Positions 46,736 to 54,866 are shown, counted from the first letter of the stretch. The stretch: 64,000 nt of DNA from Cupriavidus basilensis (GCF_008801925.2 NZ_CP062806.1:248001-312000); one strand, 5' to 3'. The notes: generated by a model not told the origin, from the letters alone. Made by a program: numbers and translations.

Positions 46736-47122
46736 TTGGCTCTCAGCGTCCTCGCCTACGGCGACGAGCCGGTGGGTGATCCCGGCGCCGTCGTGCAGGA
46801 TTTGAACTCGACCGAGTTCGAGCGCTTTTTTAGTTCCGCCGGAACGGTCCTGGTGATTCACTACGATACGGTTCAACTGGGAATGGACCATGTGTGCCAC
46901 GCCACCGTCGGCATCAGCGCGGCACCCGAGGCCGGAGCCACCGCACGGCTTCCCGCTTGGCGCTTCAACGCGACCCGCTTGATCAGGGGCCATGGAAGTC
47001 TTGACCTGGCTGGCTACGCGCAGCGAGCCCTCGCTCGTAGGCGCACGCACCGCCAAGCGCGCCGGCCGGGACATCTGACGGGCTTCGACGGACCGACCTT
47101 GACTTCATCCCCGCCCGGGTAG
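46736..47122 (+). CDS. Possible hypothetical protein
   Basis: 128 codons with a stretch of plausible protein (DPGAVVQDLNSTEFERFFSS, VLVIHYDTVQLGMDHVCHATVG) but a proline/arginine-rich tail typical of a frame that has drifted. No clear start signal and no recognised family. An antisense frame overlaps it. Listed with low confidence. Confidence 0.3.
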   Translation: MALSVLAYGDEPVGDPGAVVQDLNSTEFERFFSSAGTVLVIHYDTVQLGMDHVCHATVGISAAPEAGATARLPAWRFNATRLIRGHGSLDLAGYAQRALARRRTHRQARRPGHLTGFDGPTLTSSPPG

Positions 47123-47155
47123 ATTGGATGCACGTTCATCACCCAGGTGCTTCCG

Positions 47156-47704
47156 ATGTGGGCCGACTCCCCCCAACTCAACCTCTTTGACGAGCTCGCT
47201 CGCGGATCCCTCGCACGATCAATGGCTCGCCCGTTGGTGTTGATGGCCTGCTCGGCCACGAAGCTCAACCGCCCTGCCCCCGCCATGGATCTGTATCGCG
47301 GCGTCATGTATGAAACGTTTCGCGCGCACGTGCGAGCCGATGCGCAGCCCCAGGTCATCATCCTCTCCGCGCGACATGGCTTTATCCAGCCTGACGCCGA
47401 GATTGCCCCTTACGATCTCCGTATGACCGCCGATCGCGCGCAGATCATGCTCTCGGGCCTGCCAACGGCGATGGCCGGTGCGGTGTGGCCCTACCAGGTC
47501 GGCCCGGTCTTTCTCGCCGGCGGCATGCACTACCGTCGGGTGATGCGCGCAGCCGTGGAGCGGTGGGCGCATAGGATTGGTGCCGGCAGCGCGCCGACGA
47601 TCATGGAAACCAGCGGCGGCATCGGGATGCAGCGCTCCCAGCTCGGCCAGTACTTGGACGGCCTAACCAGTCAACTACCCCGCTCTGAAGGGCGGAGCTT
47701 GTAA
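47156..47704 (+). CDS. DUF6884-domain protein, 3' end altered by the IscB element
   Basis: The frame from ATG 47156 reads MARPLVLMACSATKLNRPAP, YRGVMYETFRAHV, IILSARHGFIQPD, IAPYDLRM, the DUF6884 (PAS-like, restriction-adjacent) pattern. Its last residues beyond LDGLT are encoded by the inserted element, giving an artificial tail SQLPRSEGRSL. Without the element the protein would end ...YLDGLTR. Function unknown; it formerly overlapped the next host gene by 4 bp. Confidence 0.72.
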   Translation: MWADSPQLNLFDELARGSLARSMARPLVLMACSATKLNRPAPAMDLYRGVMYETFRAHVRADAQPQVIILSARHGFIQPDAEIAPYDLRMTADRAQIMLSGLPTAMAGAVWPYQVGPVFLAGGMHYRRVMRAAVERWAHRIGAGSAPTIMETSGGIGMQRSQLGQYLDGLTSQLPRSEGRSL

Positions 47705-47953
47705 AGGCAACTGAAAAGGCTCGGGTTGACCAGGCAAAGCGGTAACCAACCCGCTACGTTGTGAATAGGTGCAAGACCAACGTTGGGATGCTTCCTCAGT
47801 CCCAACCTCTTGAAGCCCCGGTTGCAGACAAGCGACAGGGTAAGCACGAAACGGATCGGGGCGGATCGCCGGTTCGCAACATTGCCGAGGGGAGACCTCC
47901 CGAAAGGGAGGCGTCACTAGGCCCGTAAGGGCAACTTTTTAGGAGAGATTGCA
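47655..47953 (+). ncRNA. omega RNA (HEARO RNA) with 16-nt guide
   Basis: About 280 non-coding bases ahead of iscB with dense structure. Visible hairpins: CCGCTC-TGAA-GGGCGG (47680-47695), GTTGGGA...TCCCAAC (47782-47806), CCTCCC-GAAA-GGGAGG (47896-47911), GCCC-GTAA-GGGC (47921-47932). The TTGAAGCCCCGGTTGCAG segment (from 47809) is typical of HEARO RNAs. The guide should be the host flank directly 5' of the element: TGGACGGCCTAACCAG at 47655-47670. The exact 5' and 3' ends are estimates. Confidence 0.85.
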
Positions 47954-49356
47954 GTGGCAGTCTTTGTGTTGGATAAGAGCGGCAAGCCGCTCATGCCGTG
48001 CAGCGAGAAGCGCGCCAGATTGTTGCTCGTGCGCCGCCGCGCGCGCGTGCACCGCGTAATGCCGTTCACGATCCGCCTAGTGGATCGGGGGCAGGCGAAC
48101 AGCGTCTTGCAACCGGTTCGCCTTAAACTCGATCCGGGCAGCAAGGGAACCGGCGTGGCCATCACGCGCGAGGTCAAGGCCGGCGGTGACGAGACGGCTC
48201 GGGATGTTGCCGTCCTGTCTCTCGCGGAACTGATCCACCGCGGCGCGCAGATCAGCCTGAGCCTGACCGCACGGCGGGCCATGCGACGTGGCAGGCGTGG
48301 CCGCAAGACTCGGTATCGTGCCGCTCGTTTCAATAACCGGCGCAAGCCCGTAGGCTGGTTGGCGCCAAGCCTACAACACCGTGTGCAGACCACGATGGCC
48401 TGGGTGCGCCGTTTCCGGGCGCTCGCGCCGATTACAGCCGTCAGCACCGAACTCGTCCGCTTCGACATGCAGGCGCTGCAAAACCCGGAGATCTCTGGCG
48501 TCGAGTATCAACAAGGCGAACTGGCCGGCTACGAGATCCGGGAGTACCTGCTAGAGAAATGGGGCCGGCAGTGCGCGTACTGCGATGCCCGCGATACGCC
48601 GCTGGAAATGGAGCATATCGATGCCCGGGCAAACGGTGGCTCCAACAGGGTCTCCAACCTGACGCTGGCGTGCGTGCCTTGCAATCGGAAGAAGGACGCG
48701 CGTCCGCTCTCTGATTTCCTGCGCAAGGACCCGGAGCGTCTCAGACGCATTCTGGCCAAGGCAAAGACACCGCTTCGCGACGCAGCTGCGGTCAATTCGA
48801 CCCGGTGGGCTTTGTACAACGCGCTGAAGACCACGGGGCTTTCAGTGGAGACCGGGTCGGGTGCACGAACGAAGTTCAATCGCCGACGATTCGATCTGCC
48901 AAAGACGCACGCGCTGGACGCCGCGTGCGTTGGGGTGATCGACTCAGTTTCGGGATGGCAAAAGCCCACGTTGGCTATGAAGTGCTCGGGCCGCGGCGCT
49001 TACCAGCGCACGCGACTCACCGCATCCGGCTTTCCTCGCGGCTACCTCATGCGCAGCAAGCGCGCATTCGGCTTTCAGACCGGTGACATGGTGCGGGCCG
49101 TTGTGCCGTCTGGGAAGAAGGCTGGCAGGCATATTGGGCGGGTGGCGATTCGCGCCACCGGCTCCTTCAACATTCAGACCGCCGAAGGGGTCGTCCAGGG
49201 TGTCTCTCACCGCTATTGCAAGATCATGCAACGCGGCGACGGATATGGTTATTCGCTCGTAGCGCAATCCACGAAGGAGAGCGGGCACAGGGGCGACGCT
49301 TCGCGTCGCGCGCTATCCCTCACCGGCCTGAAGGCCGATGTTTCCCGCGCGAACTG
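47671..49356 (+). mobile_element. IscB/HEARO element of IS200/IS605 type, without TnpA
   Basis: The left end is TCAACTACCCC plus a hairpin with loop TGAA; the right end is CTATCCCTCACCGGCCTGAAG with the hairpin CGGCC-TGAA-GGCCG (49324-49337) followed by ATGTTTCCCGCGCGAACTG. Both ends carry subterminal palindromes in the same orientation, as in IS605-like elements, not inverted terminal repeats. The joined flanks restore a stop codon and ATGA. Length about 1686 bp; it contains only the omega RNA and iscB, so it would need a transposase in trans. Confidence 0.8.
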
Positions 49357-49357
49357 A
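47954..49357 (+). CDS. iscB: IscB RNA-guided endonuclease (RuvC plus HNH)
   Basis: 467 residues, full length and intact. The N-terminal PLMP domain carries the motif itself (KPLMPCS, residues 11-17). RuvC-I: D60 in LKLDPGSKGTGVAI. Arg-rich bridge helix about 105-130. RuvC-II: E166 in STELVRFDMQ. HNH with zinc cysteines: C207, C210, E220/H221 (MEHIDARANGGS), N235, C240, C243. RuvC-III: H319, D322 in KTHALDAACVG. The C-terminal basic domain is present. IscB uses an omega RNA to cut DNA and is the ancestor of Cas9. A GGAGAG ribosome binding site lies 5' of the GTG/ATG. Its final stop codon uses the first base of the flanking ATGA. Confidence 0.95.
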   Translation: MAVFVLDKSGKPLMPCSEKRARLLLVRRRARVHRVMPFTIRLVDRGQANSVLQPVRLKLDPGSKGTGVAITREVKAGGDETARDVAVLSLAELIHRGAQISLSLTARRAMRRGRRGRKTRYRAARFNNRRKPVGWLAPSLQHRVQTTMAWVRRFRALAPITAVSTELVRFDMQALQNPEISGVEYQQGELAGYEIREYLLEKWGRQCAYCDARDTPLEMEHIDARANGGSNRVSNLTLACVPCNRKKDARPLSDFLRKDPERLRRILAKAKTPLRDAAAVNSTRWALYNALKTTGLSVETGSGARTKFNRRRFDLPKTHALDAACVGVIDSVSGWQKPTLAMKCSGRGAYQRTRLTASGFPRGYLMRSKRAFGFQTGDMVRAVVPSGKKAGRHIGRVAIRATGSFNIQTAEGVVQGVSHRYCKIMQRGDGYGYSLVAQSTKESGHRGDASRRALSLTGLKADVSRAN

Positions 49358-49665
49358 TGACTCTCACCATCACCCTGCAGTTGGAAGCCAAGGCCCTCGC
49401 TGCCAACCTCGATGGCACGCCCGACGCGCTGCTTGCCCTCACCCATGCCGGCTACCGCTGCTGGACCAAAGCCAGACGCCTGCATTTCCCACCGCCGCGG
49501 CGCGAAGCGTTGCTGTTGGAAATCATGCGTTTCTGTGCAGACACAAACCTGCTGGAGTGCCCCCCCGACCCTGAGGACGGAGATCGCCTGCAGGCGATAG
49601 AAGGAATGCTTGACGGGCGCTATCCGCGATACGCGCGACTCAAGCGGAACCCGCATCGCGCATGA
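49357..49665 (+). CDS. Hypothetical protein downstream of the IscB element
   Basis: 102 residues (MTLTITLQLEAKALAANLDG...). The ATG begins exactly at the right flank of the element (ATGA). Before insertion, this start would have overlapped the stop of the DUF6884-like gene, so the two were a coupled pair. No domain recognised; the sequence is mildly basic and ends near RNPHRA. Confidence 0.65.
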   Translation: MTLTITLQLEAKALAANLDGTPDALLALTHAGYRCWTKARRLHFPPPRREALLLEIMRFCADTNLLECPPDPEDGDRLQAIEGMLDGRYPRYARLKRNPHRA

Positions 49666-49810
49666 GCACGCCGGCAAACTTGCCTTCAGATCCACGAAGT
49701 AGCTGACCTCTCGCCGCCCGGGCGCGTGAACCCCTCTTCTTGTGGGCAATGTCCGCCTCGTAGAGGCGGCAGGGGTGTAGCGAACGCAAAATTCAGTATA
49801 TAAATACGTC

Positions 49811-50725
49811 ATGAAATCCGCCGACACCTGGCTCAGCAACCCCACCCTCGCCTACGCAGACTGGCAACGTCGCGAAGCCGCGGGCGCCAACAGACGCCCT
49901 TTTGCCGCCCGCTCGATCGTCCAGCATCAGGCCATGTTCGAACACTTCAGGCGTCATCTGCTGGCCGCCCGAACTACCCTGGCCACATTCGGCCCGGACC
50001 ATATCGATGCCTTCTGGCAATCGCCGGACGCGCTCGGCTATAGCACCGCCACGCGCATGCGTTATCTGAAGCTGCTGGACCGGTTTTGCCGGCATCTGGT
50101 TGCCGTGGGCGTGCGCGAGAGCAACCCAGCCAATCAGCTGGTGCGGAATGGCCACTGGCCCAAGGACGAGCCGGACCCTATCTATCTGCCCGAAGACGCC
50201 GACGCCCGGCTGCAGGCGTGGGTTCAGCCGCACGACGGCGACGATCTGGCAGCCTTGCGAAGCGGTGCCATGGTGGCATTCTTCCTAGCCACCGGCATCA
50301 CCGCAGCAGAAGCGCGCACGGCCAGGCGGGAGGATCTGCAGCCCGGCACTTCCACACCCTATCTGCGCGTGCCAGCTCACGGCGCACGCGACACCCGCAC
50401 GGTCCCCATCGGGTCCTTCGCCGTCCCGATCCTTGCGGAATGGCACGTTCGCCGTCAGACCCTGCCGGTCGACGGCGAGCTCGTTTTCTCACTGAGGGCC
50501 AGCGGCGAGCCGATCACTGATATGAGCTTTGGCAAGATTGTGCGAGCGGCGCTCATGGCCATCGATTTCGAAGACGAAGACCTGAGCCCGCGGGTGCTGC
50601 GCAACACGTACTGCCGCCGTCAGCTACTTGCTGGCCAAGGCCAGGATGAAGTCAGCAAGCTGCTTGGGCTGGCCAGCACGCGAACCTGCGACCGAATCAG
50701 GGCCACCATCGCCCAGCAGTTGTAA
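49811..50725 (+). CDS. Tyrosine-recombinase-fold protein, catalytically degenerate
   Basis: 304 residues. The N-terminal SAM-like core-binding domain (about 30-110) and C-terminal catalytic fold are recognisable, including LPEDADARL and SFGKIVRAAL. Key residues are lost: the first Arg motif reads TGITAAEA instead of TGLRxSE, the HxLRH motif reads RVLRNT (only the Arg at about 264 remains), and the Tyr nucleophile position reads STRTCDRI with no Tyr. It is probably inactive as a recombinase. Located about 4 kb from a dif-like site, possibly part of a decayed integrative element. Confidence 0.75.
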   Translation: MKSADTWLSNPTLAYADWQRREAAGANRRPFAARSIVQHQAMFEHFRRHLLAARTTLATFGPDHIDAFWQSPDALGYSTATRMRYLKLLDRFCRHLVAVGVRESNPANQLVRNGHWPKDEPDPIYLPEDADARLQAWVQPHDGDDLAALRSGAMVAFFLATGITAAEARTARREDLQPGTSTPYLRVPAHGARDTRTVPIGSFAVPILAEWHVRRQTLPVDGELVFSLRASGEPITDMSFGKIVRAALMAIDFEDEDLSPRVLRNTYCRRQLLAGQGQDEVSKLLGLASTRTCDRIRATIAQQL

Positions 50726-50826
50726 TCGTTGGTTTCACGCAGTCGCACACACAGCATGGAGTTTGCTATTCTCTCAAACGCCTCCACGGCGACATATCAA
50801 CGAGTAACTAGATCACAGAAGAATCC

Positions 50827-51264
50827 ATGGCAACCAAAGCGAAAGCTGTAGTAAAGACCCCGGCCAAGCCTGCAGCCAAGAAGGCAGCAGCACCTGCCAC
50901 GAAGGCGGCCGCACCGGCAAAGAAAGCCGCAGCGGCTGCGCCAGTAGCGAAGCCGCTGAAGGAAACCTTCACCAAGGCGAGCTTGCTGGCCCACCTGGTC
51001 GCCCAGACCGAGCTGGACGCCAAGACCGTCAAGACCGTGCTGGCACACCTGGAAAACACGGTCCTGAGCGCGGTGCACAAGAAGGGTGCGGGCGAGTTCA
51101 CGCTCCCTGGCCTGCTCAAGGTCACTGCACTGCAAGTGGCGGCGACCAAGAAGCGTTTCGGCAAGAACCCGTTCACCGGTGAGGACCAGTGGTTCGCTGC
51201 AAAGCCCGCGACCGTCAAAGTCAAGGTCCGCCCGCTGAAGAAACTCAAGGATGCCGCGCTGTAA
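50827..51264 (+). CDS. HU-family DNA-binding protein with Ala/Lys-rich tail
   Basis: 145 residues. The first 47 are a repetitive AK/P-rich tail resembling eukaryotic H1 tails; residues 48-145 form the HU/IHF fold (TFTKASLLAHLVAQTEL, then RFGKNPFTGED, the DNA-binding arm region). Such extended HU proteins are common in Cupriavidus and Burkholderia and compact the chromosome. It ends in KKLKDAAL and is followed by a strong terminator. A near-copy of this 3' end occurs at 54813-54893. Confidence 0.88.
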   Translation: MATKAKAVVKTPAKPAAKKAAAPATKAAAPAKKAAAAAPVAKPLKETFTKASLLAHLVAQTELDAKTVKTVLAHLENTVLSAVHKKGAGEFTLPGLLKVTALQVAATKKRFGKNPFTGEDQWFAAKPATVKVKVRPLKKLKDAAL

Positions 51265-51290
51265 CGCAGCAGCCGTACCTGCCGGGAAGC

Positions 51291-51320
51291 AAGGGAGCCC
51301 CGCGTGGCTCCCTTATTTTA
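51291..51320 (+). terminator. Rho-independent terminator of the HU-like gene
   Basis: GGGAGCC (51293-51299) pairs with GGCTCCC (51306-51312), then a T-rich TTATTTTA tail. Directly behind it (51323) starts a group II intron remnant, a known insertion habit of bacterial group IIC introns. Confidence 0.85.
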
Positions 51321-51322
51321 TG

Positions 51323-51510
51323 GTGCGTCCGGCAGGGCGCGCTCGCTAGAGGGTGGAAGTCCCTTACACACCCGGCAAGGGGAGGTGTTAGCCAGACACA
51401 GGGGTTTCCCGGGTGACGGGGAGTCTGAGTCAATGCACTGGCCTGACGAACAGGAAGCGGATACGAGGCGACGTATCGGGGTAAGGTAACCAAAATTGCC
51501 AAAGCCCAAT
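51323..51510 (+). mobile_element. Group II intron, 5' (domain I) remnant
   Basis: It begins with GTGCG and continues with the conserved runs CTAGAGGGTGGAAGTCCC, TTACACACCCGGCAAGGGGA, GGTGTTAGCCAGACAC, CCTGACGAACAGGAAGCGGA, GGCGACGTATCGGGGTAAGG and GTAACCAAAATTGCCAAAGC, the start of a bacterial group II intron. It stops before any maturase gene and gives way to a porin fragment. Group II introns of the C type typically insert just after a terminator hairpin, as here. Class and exact ends are inference. Confidence 0.75.
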
Positions 51511-51539
51511 TCCGCCTGCAAGATTACTGCGTGAGACGG

Positions 51540-51989
51540 TCAGAAGACGTGCTTGATGCCCAGCATGCCGCCGACCTGAGAGGCCCCAGCGGGCGGCGTG
51601 GACTGTCCGTCGACGGACGCCGCAAGTTGGCCCTTATTGTCGAGATATCCGACCGTGCCATAGACCATGGTTCGCTTGGACAGGGCATAGCTACCACGCA
51701 TAGAGCCCAACCATGCCTTGTTGCTGCTGTCGTGATAGCGCAGCAGATAGACCTGACCTGCAAGCGTAAGCGCGGGGGTGATATCGTAAGCCGCGCCCAC
51801 ATACCAGAGATCGCTGCGGGGCGTGCTGCTGCCGTCGTTCTGACGGAAGATGACGCCGGCGCCAACTTTGGTTCTGTCAAGGATGGCATAGCCTGTGACG
51901 GTCGATCGCTTGTCCGTCATGCTGCTCTTGGTCAGGCCCCCGAAGGCGCCCGGCCCACCACGAAATTCGTCATATGCCGCGGCCACGCC
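51540..51989 (-). pseudogene. Porin, C-terminal fragment
   Basis: About 150 residues of the C-terminal half of a Burkholderiales porin (GVAAAYDEFRGGPGAFGG, TVTGYAILDRTKVGAGVIF, LWYVGAAYDITPALTLAG, ending GGMLGIKHVF). The signal peptide and N-terminal half are missing; sequence beyond about 51990 is unrelated. It directly abuts the group II intron remnant, so one deletion may have trimmed both. Confidence 0.8.
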
Positions 51990-52543
51990 CCGGCTTGGCC
52001 TGCTTCTGAACGAGGTCAGCGACGGGGCAGTGCTCACCAAAGTCGTCGCCGCCAAAAGCGCGCCTCGCGATCTCGCAAAAATCCTCGTCGACGGCCCGAA
52101 TTTCAGCCACAAAGAAAAATGAACAGACGCTTCTTCGAGGGCGCAGGGCCAGCGCTGCAACCGATATAGGCGCCGTGATCATTTGGTAATGAGGAAGCGC
52201 TGCGTGCTCACCTCTTCGCTGAACGAAACAAGAGATTGGACCTCCGCACGGAAAAGGGTGATTTTCGGCAGGATTGCTCCTATACGTGATGACGGAGCAC
52301 GCCCGAAAGAGGCCGTGCCCCTACGGGATGGAATGACCCCGGTTCGCGATATGCGGCCGGTCTTCATTTCATGCTACAAGCTGGGTTGATTAGGAATCAA
52401 CGATAAGAAATGCTGAGCGGCTGCGCACCCGAGCAGGCACTCATCACGGGTTGCTGCAGGCGCCGGGGTGACATTATGCTCACCCCAGCCACCCAGCGAC
52501 TTGAAGTTCCTCGTGAGTGGACGAGTCGCGGCGACGCTCGCCG
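51990..52543. other. Intergenic stretch
   Basis: No gene is supported. The segment 52181-52400 contains an AT-richer region that may carry a promoter. Short frames overlapping here lack starts or domains. Confidence 0.3.
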
Positions 52544-53287
52544 TCAGGCAACCCGCACCAGCGCAACGGCGTCGGCACCTGCCGGGAAACGCAGCCGGTC
52601 GGAGGTGTCATTGGCGGCGTCCCAGACGCCTTCGGCGACATCCGTCGCGGCCGTCACCGCGGAGAGCTGGCCGAATCCAGCGAACACTTCATGGGCGAAG
52701 GGCTCGTACGGCTTCGTGATCAGGCCCTGCATGCGCTGCTGGCCGTTAGCGGTGAAGCTCGTGGAAGGTCCGTAGCCGGGCTCGACCAGCTTGACCCGCA
52801 CGCCCACCGCCTTGAGTTCATGCTCCAGCGATGCCGTGAAGCCTTCGATGGCGGTTTTGCTGGCCGTGTAGGCGGCCACCAGCGGGAACGGGGCCAGCGT
52901 CGCGCTGGAGGTGACGTTGACGATCGTGCCGGCTCCGCGTTCGCGGAACTGCGGGATCACGGCCTGACACATCGCCATGACGCCGAATGTGTTGGTCTCG
53001 AAGATCTCCCGCACCGTGGACATCGAGGTGGCTTCGAATGCACCGAACAGGCCGATGCCGGCATTGTTCACCAGCACGTCGATGGGGCCAGCGGCCTCCA
53101 AGGCCCGGTCGATGCTCTCGGGCTGGGTGACATCCAACGGCAGAATGCGCAGGTTGTCCGAGGCAGGAAGCAGGTCCGACCGGGGGGTTCGCATGGTGGC
53201 GATGACCTTCCAGCCGTTTGCGAGGAAGTGACGTGCGGTTTCCAGGCCATAGCCGGACGAACAGCCGGTGATCAGTACAGTCTTCAT
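52544..53287 (-). CDS. Short-chain dehydrogenase/reductase
   Basis: 247 residues. Cofactor-binding VLITGCSSGYGLETARHF, NNAG (VLVNNAGIGLFGAFEA), Ser in VNVTSSATLAPFP, and the active Tyr-x3-Lys in AYTASKTAIEGF are complete. It resembles the SDR group with oxidoreductase activity on keto groups. It is divergent from an AraC regulator by 101 bp and is probably its target. Confidence 0.92.
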   Translation of the reverse strand: MKTVLITGCSSGYGLETARHFLANGWKVIATMRTPRSDLLPASDNLRILPLDVTQPESIDRALEAAGPIDVLVNNAGIGLFGAFEATSMSTVREIFETNTFGVMAMCQAVIPQFRERGAGTIVNVTSSATLAPFPLVAAYTASKTAIEGFTASLEHELKAVGVRVKLVEPGYGPSTSFTANGQQRMQGLITKPYEPFAHEVFAGFGQLSAVTAATDVAEGVWDAANDTSDRLRFPAGADAVALVRVA

Positions 53288-53388
53288 TTCGTGCTCCGAG
53301 GTGGGTGGTTGACTCGGGGGGAACGATAGGGAACTCTAGCCGGATCGTCGATATCAAATAATCCATATTCTTTTAGCGATCATCCAAC

Positions 53389-54282
53389 ATGAGTGACCCT
53401 CTCTCCGAAGTCGTCCGGCTGCTGCACCCGCAGGCCGTGTTCGCCAATCAGATCAGCGGCAAGGGCAATTGGGCGGTGCGCTACTCCGAGTTCGGCAAGC
53501 CCAGCTTCTGCATCATGCTGGAAGGCAGTTGTCGGTTGGCCGTGGATGGTCACGAGCCGACGACGCTCAGTGCCGGCGATTTCGTGCTGCTCCCCACGAC
53601 GCCCGGCTTCACGATATCCAGCTTCGTCCCAGCGCCCCCGGTCTACATGGACCCCGACAAAGTGCCGGAGGGGCCGGAATTGCGCTATGGCGAGCAGACA
53701 GGACAACCCGACATGCGCTCATTGGGTGGTTCGTTCGTGTTCGACTGCGCCGATCCGGGCTTGCTGGTGTCGCTGCTGCCGAAAGTGGTGCACGTGCAAG
53801 GTTCGATGCGGCTGTCGCAGCTAGTGCAGATGGTGGGCGAAGAGACCGCGGATGGGAAACCAGGCAACGATTTCATGCGCTCCCGGCTGGCCGAAATGCT
53901 GCTCGTGGAGGCCATGCGTTCAACCACATCGGGAAGCGCCCCGCCGGGCCTGCTCCGTGGATTGGGCGATGAGCGATTAGCAGCCGCGTTGAAGGAGATG
54001 CATGCGCATAGTGACCAGAGCTGGTCGGTTGCCCAGCTTGCCAAGATCGCTGCGCTATCGCGGTCCAGCTTCTTTGAGCGATTCACGCGGACGGTCGGGG
54101 TCGCGCCGATGGAGTACCTGCTCTCGTGGCGGATGGAAATCGCGAAGGAGCTCCTGCGTCGTGATGAATTGTCCGTTTCGGAGATCGCCGAACGCATCGG
54201 CTACGGCTCGACCAGCGCATTCAGCGTGGCATTCACCAGGTATGTCGGACAGCCACCCAGCCACTACGCGCGCGCAGTGTAA
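53389..54282 (+). CDS. AraC-family transcriptional regulator with cupin_6 sensor
   Basis: 297 residues. The N-terminal cupin (GNWAVRYSEFGKPSFCIML, GDFVLLPTTPGF) is followed by the AraC helix-turn-helix pair (WSVAQLAKIAALSRSSFFERF, then VSEIAERIGYGSTSAFSVAF). It belongs to the AraC_N/cupin_6 group that often sits next to SDRs and controls them, as here. Confidence 0.92.
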   Translation: MSDPLSEVVRLLHPQAVFANQISGKGNWAVRYSEFGKPSFCIMLEGSCRLAVDGHEPTTLSAGDFVLLPTTPGFTISSFVPAPPVYMDPDKVPEGPELRYGEQTGQPDMRSLGGSFVFDCADPGLLVSLLPKVVHVQGSMRLSQLVQMVGEETADGKPGNDFMRSRLAEMLLVEAMRSTTSGSAPPGLLRGLGDERLAAALKEMHAHSDQSWSVAQLAKIAALSRSSFFERFTRTVGVAPMEYLLSWRMEIAKELLRRDELSVSEIAERIGYGSTSAFSVAFTRYVGQPPSHYARAV

Positions 54283-54295
54283 GTACGCCTGCCGA

Positions 54296-54430
54296 TCAAG
54301 GGATGGAAGGGCCCCGCATTCGCACAATCTCCCATGTCGCCCCGCCACCATGCACCATCGCGGCGAGTTGCTGTCCCAGCCGCTGCTTGATCACGGGGCG
54401 CCACGGCACGAGCGAGAAGCCCATGCCGTC
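54296..54430 (-). pseudogene. Relaxase (DUF3363) C-terminal remnant
   Basis: The minus strand reads ILDDGMGFSLVPWRPVIKQR, then LGQQLAAMVHGGGATWEI and VRMRGPSIP before a stop. This is the conserved end of VirD2/TraI-type relaxases of Tn4371-like ICEs and IncP plasmids. All of the catalytic domain is gone, so it is the residue of a lost conjugative element. Confidence 0.72.
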
Positions 54431-54812
54431 GTCGAGTATGCCCTACTGGACGACGTGCAGCATGGCAGAGAGCCGCGCCCAATGGACGAATGACATGCCA
54501 AGGAAGGAGACTTGACTTTGCAGAGCGCTCGGTAGCCTGGATATGCCAGACGCTGTCGCTGCCGCCAAAGCAGCCCAGATGAATCGGGCCTCGACACCAG
54601 ACATCGCCAACATCCTCCTGCCATGCCGACTCCCAACTTATCTCCTACCCCTGACAGCCCGGTCACGCCCTGGCGATCGTCGCCGACGTGCAGGCGCTGC
54701 GCGACGACCGACGGTTCTCGGCGCCAGCGCGCACCCTGCCGGGGGAGCCGGCGTCGTCCGCACGAGGTGCCGTTGCACGTCAAGTGCCAACTGATGTCCA
54801 AAAGCGAACCGA

Positions 54813-54842
54813 AAGAAACTGAAGAACGCCGCCGCGCTGTAA
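54813..54842 (+). pseudogene. Second HU-like gene, 3' scrap
   Basis: AAGAAACTGAAGAACGCCGC... reads KKLKNAAAL and stop, matching the end of the HU-like protein (KKLKDAAL) at 51236-51264. The remainder of this copy is missing or unrecognisable. It is followed by a terminator of the same design, so a gene duplicate has been deleted up to its last codons. Confidence 0.6.
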
Positions 54843-54866
54843 GCCGGGACCGCCATGTAACACAAA

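Noticed and set aside
47954..49357. Calling the IscB gene a Cas9 or a group II intron/HNH homing endonuclease
   Set aside because: The PLMP N-terminus, short length, absence of REC lobes and a HEARO-type upstream RNA point to IscB; no reverse transcriptase or CRISPR array is linked.
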